DNA of 64,000 bases from Emiliania huxleyi CCMP1516 (GCF_000372725.1 NW_005202428.1:1555437-1619436), one strand, 5' to 3'. Positions 21,501 through 31,951 are shown, counted from the first letter of the stretch. Made by a program: numbers and translations. The notes: generated by a model from the letters alone, not told the origin.

Positions 21501-22589
21501 GGCGGGGGAGGCCGTGCCACGAGCCGCGTCTCTCCACGGGGCTGCCGCTGGTAGGCGTGGCGCGGCGAGGTGGGCACCTGTTCCGACGTCGACTGGCGCG
21601 CCTCGGGCTCGGTCTCGGCGCCGAGCGCGGCGTGCGGTGAGCGGGGCTCATGCTGTAGGTGCGTCTGGCTCGTCGACATCAAGCCGCCCTCCTGCTCAAA
21701 GTGCTCTGTCCTCGGCGGCGACCACGGGGACAACCTCTACTGGCGCGTGTACGACCCGCTCTGGCGCGCAACAGCTGTCGCTCTAGCAGAGCTGTCGCGC
21801 CCCGCTGCGGCGCCCGACGCCGTCTGCCCACACGCGCGCGCGCCGGGCGTAGGAACACGGGCTTCTACAACCCGAAGGAGGAGGGGGAGCAGAAGGACTC
21901 GGTCCACTACGTCGACATGGAGTCGCAGATGTCGCCCGTGCAGCTGCCGCGCGCTAACCAGGAGCGCACCCGCCCGCCGCCCTCCACCCCTCCTCGTTTC
22001 GGCCACTGCACGAGCGCGGCGACGCGTCCACGGCACCCTCGCGGGAGGCGCTGAGATGACCCGAGATTACCCGAGATGGCCCGTGACGCGCCCTCGCAGG
22101 AGCGCACCCTCTACCTCTACCTCAAGAACGAGCGCACGCTGCGGGCGGGCGGGTCGGAGGCCCGCCTTCTCTCCGAGCTGCTCTTCGACGCGTACGAGGC
22201 GCGGGCGGAAGCTGGTCGAGGCAACGGGGCGAGCCGACCCGAGATCACCCGAGATCACCCGAGATTAGGCGTGGACGAAGCGTCTCAAGGGCAAGGGGGC
22301 GACGAGCCAGGTACGGGGGGCCTGCGCCCCTCCCCCGCCCTTCTCCCCATCGCCCCTCTCCCGCATCGATCGCCTCTCTCGCTCCCTCTCCCCGCCCGAT
22401 CTGCCGCCCCCGACCCTCCTCCGCTCCCAGGAGGGGAACCAAAACACGCCCACGCACACGCCAAGCCGCGCGCAGCGGCGGCCGGCGCAGGGCAAGTCGA
22501 CGCTGCGGCCAATGAAGATGTTCACACCCGTGGGCGAGGGTGAGGAGTCGACGGAGGCGCACCCTTCGAGCGAGCCGGGCGGCGACTGA
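18541..22589 (+). CDS. SAMHD1-like HD-domain protein with an added zinc ribbon
   Basis: Exons are 18541-18969 (IHDRVHGTVALPPLLVAVMD, FQRLDQIQQLGGCHFVYP), 19117-19268 (EHSIGVAHLAGTLLKHL, LAGLVPDLGHGPFLHM), ~19613-19698 plus 19787-19897 (LLFDDLLDSNRIEL, RFLFDIVSNSRNG), 20095-~20200 (VDVDKLDYLLRDAM), ~20640-20676, 20747-20848 (EIYTLRAKLHKKLYQHH), 20986 onward, and later exons ending at TGA 22589. The order matches SAMHD1 dNTP triphosphohydrolases, which hydrolyse dNTPs to nucleoside and triphosphate. The H of EH and the VDVDKLD region are conserved, but the His of the HD pair reads Pro (VPDLGHG). After the helix RMKKRDYYRQIG comes CYYCGE..FCGACGKKC, a zinc ribbon absent from animal SAMHD1. Most introns are GC-AG and several carry CGAGAT repeats. 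The 19269-19612 stretch is low quality and exon 3 is not resolved there. Confidence 0.8.
19901..19980 (+). repeat. Intronic CGAGAT decamer array
   Basis: Seven to eight imperfect units of CGAGATTGGC/CGAGATCAGC/CGAGATCGGG in sense orientation, inside the intron between SNSRNG and VDVDKLDY exons. Confidence 0.85.
20870..20922 (+). repeat. Intronic CGAGAT decamer array
   Basis: Five units of CGAGATCACC/CGAGATCGCC in sense orientation in the 20849-20985 intron of the SAMHD1-like gene. Shorter arrays of the same type occur in the same gene at 22053-22081 and 22240-22266. Confidence 0.85.
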
Positions 22590-23986
22590 GTGGCGCAATG
22601 GCGGCCGAGTAGCGGGCCGCGGTCGTGTGTGTGACGCGACCTACGTAGGCTCTGCGTTCAAATTGTGCCGAGAATTCTTCGGGAAAAGAATTCTTGAAGA
22701 ACAAGCCTCTCTATAGACTGGCACGACAAGGGCGCGGACTGGCAAGCATAACGGACTCGGGGCCGGTGCTTTGACGCAGCACAGTGTGCTTCGTGGTAGC
22801 ATGAACTCAGAACGGCCCCCCGAGAGCGCCTCTTCGACGCCCACGGGTCCCGGGGGGTCGGAGGGGTTGCGACAGAGGGCCCCGGCTATTTTTTGTTTGA
22901 ATCCCGGAGGCCGTTCGAACATATAACGTGCGTTCCACGTGCCCGTCCACAGCTACGGACAACATGCTAGCCCAGCAGGCCGCTCCCACCGCCGCCCGCG
23001 GCGGAGGCAAGGCGGCAAAGGGCGGCAAGGGCGGCGGCAAGGGCGGTGGCAAGGGTGGTGGCCGTGGCGCACCAGACCCGCTTTGCGCCGCCGCCCTCAA
23101 CGCCCGATATACTCGGTTAGAGCCGGCGGAGCGACGGCGGCGGAGTTGCGGCCGCCGGTGACCTCACACGGTGTCGAGCGCCGTAGAGACGGCCCCGAGA
23201 GCCGCCGCCAGGTGTGCCACGACCGCCGCCGCGAGGCTCGTGGCGATGGATGCGCCAGACCCGCTTTGCGCCGCCGCCCTCAACGCCCGATACTCGGTCA
23301 GAGCCGGCGGAGCGACGGCGGCAGAGTTGCGGCCGCCGGCGACCTTCCCCTCGACCACGCCGCCGACCCGTCGACAAGCACACGCGGACTGCCATCGAGA
23401 AGAAGGAGAAGGAGCGCGGCGCATCCGGAGCCCGCGGGCGCGGCGTGGGCGGGCGCGGGCGCGGGCGGGCGCGCGGGAACCCCGCCAGCGGAGGCGACAC
23501 AATGCCTCTGGCGGCTCTGCAGGCGGCGCGCGGCGCGCCCCTCGCCGGTCTCCCGCACGCTCCTGAGGGCCGAGAGGGCCGAGAGGCGGGGTTGGTGACC
23601 CGGGGGCATGGGCGGTGCGGCCCGCGCCGCGTGCGGGCGCGTGGCAGCCCGTGAGTGCCGAGATCGGGTCTGTGCTTCGACGTAGCATGGGCCCCCGGAG
23701 GCCCATCTACAGCAGCGGCGAAGTGAGCGTGTTTGTGGTGTTGGTGTGACGTCTGAGCTTGGATCTGTGACTAAAGCCGCTTACCACTGATGGATCCCCA
23801 CCCGAATAACACACAGTGAGCGCCCCAGCACTTCACTACGCCCTCCGCGCGAAATCGCTAGTGGTGCTTTGTGGCAGCACATTGTGCTTTGTGGCAGCAC
23901 GGGTGCGGTGCCCGCGAGACCGAGAAGAATTCTCGCTGGGCTGGCCGACCATCCATCGCCCCGCCTTCGCCGCCGTGCCCAACACA
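22590..23986. other. Spacer with a ~95-bp direct duplication and a possible small gene
   Basis: An ATG at 22964 opens a Gly/Lys-rich frame (repeats of KGGKGGG) that runs into a block beginning GCACCAGACCCGCTTTGCGC at ~23067. The same block recurs at ~23251-23344, following an ATG at 23248, with few changes. Each copy reads DPLCAAALNARY. A short gene or two is possible, but no family is recognised. Confidence 0.45.
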
Positions 23987-25180
23987 ATGCGAACACTTCG
24001 CTCCGTGAAGGTGCACGCGCCGGCGGAGCTCAAGGCTGCCCTCTCGGACGTGCGCTCCGACGCGTCTCCCACCGACTGGGCTCTCTGCGCGCTCGAGCCC
24101 GACGGCAGCTCCCTGCGCCTGGTGGGCAAGGGCGAGGGCGGCGCGGAGGCGTTGGCTGCGCAGCTGTCTGACGACGCGGTCTTCTACGGCCTGGTCCGCC
24201 GGACGGACCAGATCGACAAGTCGACCACGATCAAGTTTGTGTTCCTCTCCTTCATCGGCTCCGCCCTCTCGACGATGAAGCGCGCCAAGGTGTCGACCGT
24301 GAAAGGCGCCGTCTCAGAGGTCTTCGCGCCCTTCCACGCGGAGCTGATGTCGGCGACCGAGCCGTCCGAGGTGACTTCAGCCACTGTGGACGCGCTCGTC
24401 CGCGAACTCGGAGGCGGCGCCGTGAGCGACGGACGGGCGGGCGCGGCCGCAAGCAAGAGCGGCGCGGCCGCAGAAGTTGCCACTGCCATCGGCGGGCGGC
24501 ACAACGACGTCGGCGCCCACAAGACCAAGGCGGCGGTCATGGCTCCGCCGCAGCCGGCGGGGACGGCGGTGTCGCCCGCGGTGGCGGCAGCGATCGCGGC
24601 CGTGCGCAAGGGCAGCGGCGGAGCGACGTGGGTGCTGCTGGGGTACGAGGCTTCGGGCACCCAGCTCAAGGTTGAGAGCACGGGCACGGACGGCGGCGAG
24701 TCGCTGCCCGCGGCCTTCGACCCGGCGAGCGCGCAGTGGGCGCTGCTGCGCACGGAGCACGAGATGGGGTCCGCCGAGGACGTGGTCCGGCCAAAGGTGA
24801 GAGACGCCGGAGGGAGGGAGGGAGGAGCGGTGAAACGGGTCGGGGGACGCATCCCTTGGTGCGCCAAAGGTGACGCGCTTCACGCTGCTCTCGTGGGTCG
24901 GAGAGCAGACGCCCCCGCTCCGCCGCGCCAAGCTCACGACGCTGCGCGGCGAGGCGCAGGAGGCGAGACGACGCCCAAGCCTTTCGCGCGCCTTCCTCTT
25001 CGCCCGCCACGCTCCCTTCCCTCCGCGCCTCTGTCTCACACGCCGCCCGGTGTCTGCTCCGCCCCCTCTGGGTGGCAGGTGCTCTCGCCCTTCAACGAGG
25101 AGAAGCTCAACCTGAGCTCAGAGGCGGAGGCGGCCAGCGCGCTGCGGGAAGCGGCGGCGGCGGCCGCCGCCGCCTGCTAG
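23987..25180 (+). CDS. Tandem coactosin-like (ADF-H) actin-binding protein
   Basis: Exons are 23987-24796, 24870-24962 and 25079-25180 (334 aa; GT-AG then GC-AG, phase 0). Two ADF homology domains occur in tandem. Domain 1 has DWALCALEPDGSSLRLVGKG, then IKFVFLSFIGSALSTMKRAK and VSEVFAPFHAEL. Domain 2 has TWVLLGYEASGTQLKVEST, TRFTLLSWVGEQTPPLRRAK and VLSPFNEEKLNL. The K-F-V-F..W-G....RKA order is that of coactosin, which binds F-actin in the cytoplasm. A two-domain arrangement recalls twinfilin, but sequence character is coactosin-like in both halves. The second domain is rebuilt exactly across both introns, which supports the splice sites. The start at 23987 was chosen because it immediately precedes domain 1, although frame is open further upstream. 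Confidence 0.85.
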   Translation: MRTLRSVKVHAPAELKAALSDVRSDASPTDWALCALEPDGSSLRLVGKGEGGAEALAAQLSDDAVFYGLVRRTDQIDKSTTIKFVFLSFIGSALSTMKRAKVSTVKGAVSEVFAPFHAELMSATEPSEVTSATVDALVRELGGGAVSDGRAGAAASKSGAAAEVATAIGGRHNDVGAHKTKAAVMAPPQPAGTAVSPAVAAAIAAVRKGSGGATWVLLGYEASGTQLKVESTGTDGGESLPAAFDPASAQWALLRTEHEMGSAEDVVRPKVRDAGGREGGAVKRVGGRIPWCAKGDALHAALVGRRADAPAPPRQAHDAARRGAGGETTPKPFARLPLRPPRSLPSAPLSHTPPGVCSAPSGWQVLSPFNEEKLNLSSEAEAASALREAAAAAAAAC

Positions 25181-25504
25181 AGGCGGAAGGGGCGACACGC
25201 TCCTCGGCCGCTTTTGCTAATCGTACGGGCGCTTGGGCGGGAGGTGCGGAATCGACCTATTTGGGCCGATCGAATTCTTTTTCTGAAGAAAAGAATGTAA
25301 CACTGACAACAGCAGAGCAGCATATCGTCAGATTGGATCTCACTCTGCCATCTCTGTCGCTGAGCATGGGCTGGAAGTGAATACGGCAGGAAGATCCCCC
25401 ACCACACACGTTGTGTTGCGCTGTGCATTTTCGGTACCACGGCGTGCTGGTGTTTCTTCATCTGAATTCGGCCGCGCGCGCGCGCTAGGGATCCCTCGCC
25501 AGGC
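25181..25504. other. Short intergenic spacer
   Basis: AT-richer than its surroundings around 25255-25345. No gene is recognised. Confidence 0.5.
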
Positions 25505-27986
25505 ATGTTGCTGCTCACAGCTGCCCTGCTGCCGCCTGTGCCGCGAAGATCACTCGCAGCAGCCCGCGCGGCCGCTTTGCGAGCAGCTGCCACCGACGGA
25601 GAGTTGCCGCCGCCTGCAGAGGCTGACCCGACCGCCGCCTTTTTTGAGGAGGGATCGCCGTACGAGCTCGACTTGAATGTGCTCCAGGAGGTTTCGCGCC
25701 GCATGAAGGCGAGCGGCCGGCCTCCGCAGCAGCTCACCGCGGCGCTCAGCTCCACCGGCGAGCCAGCCTTCTCGGCGCCCGAACTCGTCCCTCCCAAGCC
25801 GCCACCCGGGTATGACGACGAGGGCGAGTACGACCGGCTGGACGCGCGAGACTTCTGGCACCACCGCCTGTACGGCGTCTTCCCCACCGCCGCCCGCCGC
25901 GACGCGGTCCTCGCCTTCCGAGAGCGGCTGCAGCCGGTAGTGCGCTGCTCGCTGGCGCTGCCACTCTTGCTCGGCTGGAGACGTCCCGCCGCCGCCGCCG
26001 CGCTGTCGCTTGCCCTCGCGCCGTGGGTGCACGCCGCGCTGCCGGGGGCACATCTCGCCCTGCAGGCGTGGCGAAACGCTCGCTCGCGCGCCGCGGGCAG
26101 GCTGCCGCAGGTACCGCCGTACCCAGCGGCGGGCGCCGCCGCCGCGCAGGGCGCGGCAGCCGCAGCAGCTGCCGCGCGCGGTGCTCCCTCCTCGTGGCTG
26201 CCTCGCGCGCGCGCGCCCGACGTGCTCTGCGTGGGCTACCTGCTCGCGGGCAGCGGCCTGGTCGCGGCGTCCGCACTCTCCCGCGTCGCCAACCCGCTCG
26301 AGCCTCTCGGTAGCGCACACACTTCCGAGACACGCGCCTCCGCCGCCTCAGTCACGCCGCGCCTCCTCCGCCGTTGCGCCACCGCGGGCTGTCTGCCCCC
26401 AGCCCTAAACCCGACCCAACCCTCCCCGGGCCGGTGGCTGCCGCGCTCGTGCTCAGCCTAGTTGTCTCGTCTGCGGGTGTAGGGCTGGCGCTCTCATCCC
26501 GCCTGGGCATGGGCGCGGCGCTGTGGCGCGAGAGGGACCTCTCCGATGACCTCTCCTCGGAGCCTTCCAAGACCCTTCTCGGGCCCCTTCTAGGTACTGG
26601 AGGGACCTCTCCGACGAGCTCTTCTCCGAACGCGGAGGAGTCGGCGCCTCCCGCTAGATGCCGAGCAGCACACACCCCTGCATTCAACCGGCGCCTCCAA
26701 CGGCCATACTCGCGATTGGCGGTTCTCCCTCGTCTTCACGCCCAGGATTTCCAACAGCTTTCTGTATTAATGCAGCGCGCCAGAGCACTCGGCGCGTGTA
26801 CTCGCACCCGGACGGGACGTGTCCACCAGGCGCCTCCCGCTTCCGCTGCTGGCGCCTCGTCGCCACGGCGCTCTGTGCCCTCGAGGCGGACGCCCTGGCA
26901 CACAGTCCTCTCCCTGGAGCCCTCCGAGACCTCTCCCGGAGCCTTCTCTAGGCCGCCGCCCTCGCGCGCGCCCTCTCCGCCGCGCTGCAGGTGCCGATGG
27001 CGTCCGCCCTCACGCACGGGTGGGCGCGCGCGCTCCCCCACCCCGTGGCTGCTGCCACGCGCGCGCTGCTGACCGCGCCTGTCGCTCCGCTCCTCGCTCT
27101 CGCGCCGCCGGGCGTAGGCGCCGCGACCACTGCGGCCTCGGGCTCTCTGTGCGCGCGGCTGGGCGCGCTCTGCTACGGCCTGTACGGTGCCTGGTGGCTC
27201 TGCTTCCCGGCGGAGTCGCTCACCCGCCGCGATTGGCGGCCATCGCTACTGCCCGATCGGCCTCCCGTGCGCAGCCTCGGCTCGTGGCTGCTGCTGCGGC
27301 TGCGCGTTGCCGCGCCCGAGCCGGCGGGCGAGTCGCTCGTCGCCGCCACGTCGGTCGCGAGTGTGCGCGAGCAGCCGCTCGGCGTGTGGGACGCAAAGAT
27401 CGGCCACGGCTTCCCCTCCGCCGTCTGCCGCCTCTCCCCTGTCGCTGGCGACGAGGATGCACTCGATTTGCCGGCGCCTCTCGGCCGATCCCGCGCGGAC
27501 CCGCCCTCCCCGTCCGGCGCAACCGCCCCCTCCCGCCACGCGCAGGCACCTTCGCCGCTCCAGGCGCTCGAGCTCTTCGACTTGCTACACAAGGAGTCGT
27601 TCGACGACGACGCCGCCGCGCTGGTTGCGCCCGACTGGCGCGAGGACGCAGAGGCCGCGCTGGCGGCCGCGAGGGCGGCGGCTGCGACCGGGCGCACGGA
27701 GGTCTTTCGGGCGGAGGACTATCTGGCGGGCGTGCCGGACGCCGACCGAATGAGCGAGGTGCAGAAGCTCAGGTTCCAGTTGATGGCGTGGGCGTCCAAA
27801 CCAAACCCAAAGTACGAGAACAAGAGGCTCAAGCTCAAGGTCGACCTCGGGCGCGACACGCCGCTGGAGGCGGGGCAGGAGGCGCCAGGTGCGCTGGGGC
27901 TGGGTGACCGCGCGGGTCCAGAGGTGGCGGATACGTTGGGCGGCGACGATGGGTGGACACTGGCGGGCCCCGATGTGACGGTTTGA
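25505..27986 (+). CDS. Multi-pass membrane protein of unknown function, probably organelle-targeted
   Basis: Exon 1 starts at 25505 with a hydrophobic then Arg/Ala-rich leader (MLLLTAALLPPVPRRSLAAA), compatible with a signal or plastid transit peptide. It continues with several hydrophobic segments (LALPLLLGWRR, VLCVGYLLAGSGLVAASAL) to about 26312. Later exons are ~26403-26522 (ALVLSLVVSSAGVGLAL), 26594-26643 (YWRDLSDELFSERGGV), 26830-26885 (RFRCWRLVATALCALE) and 26952-27986, which includes LCYGLYGAWWLCFPAESL and a soluble C-terminus (FDLLHKESFDDDAAALVAPD). Introns 26644-26829 and 26886-26951 are GC-AG, and 26523-26593 is GT-AG. All three begin with near copies of the next exon. The acceptor before 26522 is not settled. 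No family is recognised. Confidence 0.65.
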
Positions 27987-29298
27987 ACTTCACGGTCTCC
28001 CCGTGTGCGTGCGCTGTGTGGGAGTCTCGACGAGAAGTCAGAAGACGATATAAGAGATTATAGAGCCGCCGGCCGTAGAGAGTGACGTGTGTGAGTCGCA
28101 GACGAATCGTGAGCGTGACCGCGTCGTGCGTCGCGGTGACCGATGAGGGTGTGCGCGGTGCGGACCGGTGTAGAATCGGCCCGCTGGACTTCAGATACCA
28201 GTACTTCTCTCTCCACATGCAGCCCCACCGACGTACCGCGGCCACTAGCAGGCTACACGCGCGGCTCTACACCCACACGTAATCAGACTCGGAATCACAC
28301 ACACCTACACGCTACGACCTGCTCGCGGTACGTCGGTGGATGAATCTGAAGAACGCGAGTTGTCTGACGGCAGTCCCCGTCCATGCATGTGCTGTGCAGG
28401 TGTGTCTTCCCGGCAGTCTCGGTGCTCGAGTCTCCCCGGTGATAGGAGGGGATATTGAATCGCAGCGACAATTGCGCTTTGACCAAGATTCTTCTAACTC
28501 TAGGAAGTGAGCGGAGCACGCCACAAACTCCAGGACGTGCCACCTGTCGTGACCCCCTGGAACACCCGTACCCCCGCACCATCTCCGTCGCTTGGTTCTA
28601 TAACCTTGCCACCACACCGGGAGCGGCCAGGCAGGGCTTCATAGACTCGGTCGAGAGACCCCAGATTGGCATCCATGCCTTTCTGGACAGGGTGGCCCGC
28701 CACAAGGACCCCAGGAATTGCGACTCGCCGCTTTCCTCCCGCTGTGATTCTGTGTGAGCTATATGTGTCTTGACGTTTGCCAACAATACACCTAAGGGCT
28801 ATAAGGACGTGCCACCTGGACGGCACCCCTCCTCTTGCTTGTCCCGCCAAACCTTCTCAGCTTTGCCGAGGCGAGAGTACTTGCCACCCGAATTCCGGCT
28901 TTTTTATTTTTTCATACTATTACGCTATTAGTACCGCGACAATGGTGAAACTTCTTGAAGGCACACACACCACACCAGAGCGCAGTTCAAGGATCCCGCA
29001 GCTCTCCTTCCCCCCCTCCTCCCGCGCCCCTACCATCTTGGTTGGCGCGACTCCGCGGCGTTCGTCCTGTCGACGAGCCCAAGCGTGCCCCCCCCCCCCC
29101 CCCCCCGGGGGGCAGTTCAAGGGTTCGGGAGTTTTTTTTTCCCCCCTCTTTCGGGGCCCTTACCATTTTGGTGGGGGGGATTCCGGGGGGTTTGTCCTTT
29201 GGAGGAGCCCAAGGGGGCCCCCCCCCCCCCCCCCCCGCCCCCACCCCTCCCTATCCTCCACGCCAGACTCTTGTGGGTCCGCGAGTCTCGCACGCCCT
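27987..29298. other. Convergent intergenic region with homopolymer-rich near-duplicate
   Basis: No gene is recognised. 28980-29101 and 29111-29236 are parallel near copies. The second copy has most isolated bases replaced by neighbours and long C, T and G runs. This looks more like low-quality sequence than biology. Confidence 0.6.
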
Positions 29299-30672
29299 TC
29301 AGCACGCGTTAAGCTCGAACTTGAGCGCCGACGGGTGAGTCGGCGTGCGAAGGAACTTGCGGTGGGGCTCGTTGCTCCCCTTTTGGTGGTACCCGGTGCA
29401 GAGGAGCGGCGCTGCGTTTGGCTGACCCGGCTCGGCACACAGGCCCAGCAGGGCGCGAGTGCCGAGCGCGAGGAGGTGCCCCGAGGGCAGGGGCGCGAAG
29501 ACGCCGTGGATCGAGAGGCCGACGTCGCGCGCCTGAAGCATCATGGCCGCCCTGTGTGGTGGCGGGCGCGCCGTGGCAAACAACCCGGTCGTCTGGGACA
29601 CGAGAGCCACGTATTGTGTCGCCTGGCCCGCCAGCGCCTCCGCGGCAGCCTCATGCTCGGTCGGCGTCGCCCGGCGGCGGTAGCGGGGGCTAGGCGGCGG
29701 TGGCGGCGGTGGCGGCGGCGGCGGCGGCGGCGGACTCGGTGGCGGAGGCGAGGTGGACGGCGTCAGCCGCTCGTACCACGGCTCGCAGTGGACGTAGGGC
29801 TGGCCAAAGGAGCCGCGGCGCGGCAGGCCAAGCTTCTCGACAAAGGAGCAGTTGGGGGTTGTGTAGCACCAGGGCGTCTGCCCCGGAGCGAGGGCGTCCT
29901 CCCACGCCTTGCAGAACGCGCCGTACCCGTGCTTGTTCTGGTAGCCGCTGCACGCGCACCCAGGGGGCGCCCGCCAGCCGGCAAGCTGTTGCGCGTTGGA
30001 GCTCGGGGCGGGGTCGGACGGGTAGCCCGCCCCCTCGGTGGCCGTGTGCACCTCGGGGTTGCACGTCTGGCTCTTGAGACCGAAGGAGCCCTTTGCCGCG
30101 GACGTGGAGCACTCCTCGTCGACGTAGCACCACGGCTGCTGCGAGCTCTCCTCCCACCGCTCGCAGTAGCCCCCAAAACCATAAGCGTTGGAGAAGCCAG
30201 AGCAGTGGCAGTTGGAGAGGGTCAGAATCTGCGGCCGCCGGCCCTGCTCGTCGAGGTTCAGCGCGGAGGCTCGTGCGCGAAGCAGGGCCACCATGGCCGG
30301 AGAAACTTTGAACGCCAGGAAGGACTCGGACTCGGCCGAGCTGTTTCCTCCGAGCCTAGCGACGCCGTCACGCGAGACTGTCACATGGACGCCGAGCGAG
30401 GACTTGAGACAGACCTTCTGCGCTCCGATTGATGTGCTGTACGCCCAGAAGCAGGCAGCGAGGCCGCCCAGCGCCACGGCGGCGGCGCCAACCACAAACA
30501 TGCCTCTTTCGCCGAGGCCATCAAATGCCACGTTCTTTGCGTTGCTCACGGTCGTGGAGATGCGGGCCATGGCGTTCTGTTTGGACAGGCGGTCGGCGAC
30601 GCGATCAGCGTGGCCGCCGCTGACCATTCCGCTCTCCTCGCTCTCGTCGTCCGTCTTCTCCTCGTCCGACAT
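29299..30672 (-). CDS. Single-pass membrane protein with two Cys-rich FN2/kringle-like WCY repeats
   Basis: Intronless frame of 457 aa from the ATG at 30672; upstream frame to 30717 lacks ATG. An acidic cytosolic-looking N-terminus (MSDEEKTDDESEESG) precedes one transmembrane segment (FVVGAAAVALGGLAACFWAY). Two similar repeats follow: CHCSGFSNAYGFGGYCERWE..PWCYVDEEC and CACSGYQNKHGYGAFCKAWE..PWCYTTPNC. The C..CSG..N..G.G..C..WE.....PWCY...C spacing suggests a small disulphide-rich extracellular module akin to fibronectin type II domains. A polyproline stretch and a His/Arg/Ala-rich tail follow. This would be a type II cell-surface or endomembrane protein. Function is unknown; extracellular ligand or matrix binding is a guess from the module type. 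Confidence 0.75.
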   Translation of the reverse strand: MSDEEKTDDESEESGMVSGGHADRVADRLSKQNAMARISTTVSNAKNVAFDGLGERGMFVVGAAAVALGGLAACFWAYSTSIGAQKVCLKSSLGVHVTVSRDGVARLGGNSSAESESFLAFKVSPAMVALLRARASALNLDEQGRRPQILTLSNCHCSGFSNAYGFGGYCERWEESSQQPWCYVDEECSTSAAKGSFGLKSQTCNPEVHTATEGAGYPSDPAPSSNAQQLAGWRAPPGCACSGYQNKHGYGAFCKAWEDALAPGQTPWCYTTPNCSFVEKLGLPRRGSFGQPYVHCEPWYERLTPSTSPPPPSPPPPPPPPPPPPPPSPRYRRRATPTEHEAAAEALAGQATQYVALVSQTTGLFATARPPPHRAAMMLQARDVGLSIHGVFAPLPSGHLLALGTRALLGLCAEPGQPNAAPLLCTGYHQKGSNEPHRKFLRTPTHPSALKFELNAC

Positions 30673-30744
30673 AGGAGTATGTACGCGGCGGGTCAGTCCT
30701 GGGGCCGAATTTGCCACGTCAAGTTTCGCCGAGGTTTTCTTTAT

Positions 30745-31052
30745 AGTGTATGTAGCTCTGACTACATTCCCGTAGGAGGACTCTGCTGACAGGGTTTGCG
30801 ATGAGGAGCGACCCGAAGGGTTTCTCGGAGGTTAGTGCACCACTAACCGCCGAAGCGCAAGAACTCTACGACGGATCGGGCTTATACTATACATGTACTA
30901 GCATTTACCGAGTCAGTGGCCGTCCTCAGCTTCCGTGTTACTGTCACTGTCAGTGCCAAAATTCTTGTTGGCTTCTAAAAATTGGATCGCTCCTCATCGC
31001 AAACCCCGTCAGCAGTCCTCCTTCGGGAATGTACGTAAGAGCTACATACACT
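30745..31052. mobile_element. MITE-like element with ~69-bp terminal inverted repeats
   Basis: Arm 30745-30813 (AGTGTATGTAGCTCT...TTTGCGATGAGGAGCGA) is the near-perfect reverse complement of 30984-31052. The ~170-bp core has no meaningful ORF. A related end occurs alone at ~56663-56706 (CTGCTGACGGGGTTTGCGAT). It lies just upstream of the minus-strand Cys-rich membrane protein gene. No transposase is visible, so a non-autonomous DNA element is the likely reading. Confidence 0.7.
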
Positions 31053-31344
31053 GAAAAATCTCCCTCTCCCTCTGTCGTGTGCGGCGCGACTGTCTGCTAC
31101 TCGCATACGTGTATATGTAGCCCACTCTTTTTTTGTCAGAGTAGGAAGGCTGTGTCGAGTGCCAAACGAAAGAAAGAATTCTAGATATAAAGCCCCTCTC
31201 CAGCACTGGCACGAACTAGCACCACAAAAGACACAGAAAAAATCCAAGAGAGGGGTTGGAGGGCGGGAGAATCCAAAAAAGCCGTCCAAAAAGCCACAAA
31301 AAGCCAGCGAGCCTCACGTTACGCGATTGCTCGCGAAGCGCAGC

Positions 31345-31877
31345 ATGATGCGTGGCCAGCTTGGGAGGCTGCCGCCGCTGTCAGAGGCGGCCGCCACTGT
31401 GAGGTCTCGAGGGCCGACCGGCCGGGCGAGCATCCGCGCTGCCGACGACGTGCTCGAGGCTGACCTTCAGAGCGACGAGATTCTCGCATGCTTTGAGGAG
31501 GCGCTCGGCGAACGGCAGCCAGAGATGGGAACGGATGCTGCAGCAGGGCGAGAGGCGAACGCCGAGAGTGCGGAGGCCGCACCGCGACTCGAGGCTGCAG
31601 CAGAGCAGCAGCGGGAACATTCCCTGCTTGCACCGACCGCGGGGCGCGGCGTTGAGCCGGTGCTGCAGACCCGGTGCCTATGCTGCATACGAATTCCGGT
31701 GGAGGGCGCAGATCGTGCGAGCCAGATGCCGGCGCCCGTCAGCAGATCGGGTCGGCAGCTGCGAGCATTCTCGAGTGGCGCGGCGAGGCGGCGCGAGCGA
31801 AGGTGCTAGATAAGGTGCGTGATGCGGGGCGAGCAGATGGGGACCCGGCCGCCCCAGAGGAGGAAAATGGCGAGTAA
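31345..31877 (+). CDS. Small acidic protein of unknown function
   Basis: Exons 31345-31659 and 31743-31877 (149 aa, GT-AG, phase 0) join a frame with DEILACFEEALGERQPEM to a C-terminal helix ILEWRGEAARAKVLDKVRDA ending EENGE. The composition is charged and helical, unlike the other frames here. No domain is recognised. It ends ~75 bp before the MsrA coding region on the same strand. The acceptor could be at 31743 or 31746. Confidence 0.45.
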
Positions 31878-31951
31878 AAAACACATCGTGTCCTCAGCCG
31901 CTTCCTCTATGGCCGCTTCCGCTATGGACTGCCCAAACCAAATCTCTCTCT

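Noticed and set aside
28770-30432. 551-codon plus ORF overlapping the Cys-rich membrane protein gene
   Set aside because: It crosses the low-quality homopolymer block and the antisense of a well-supported frame.
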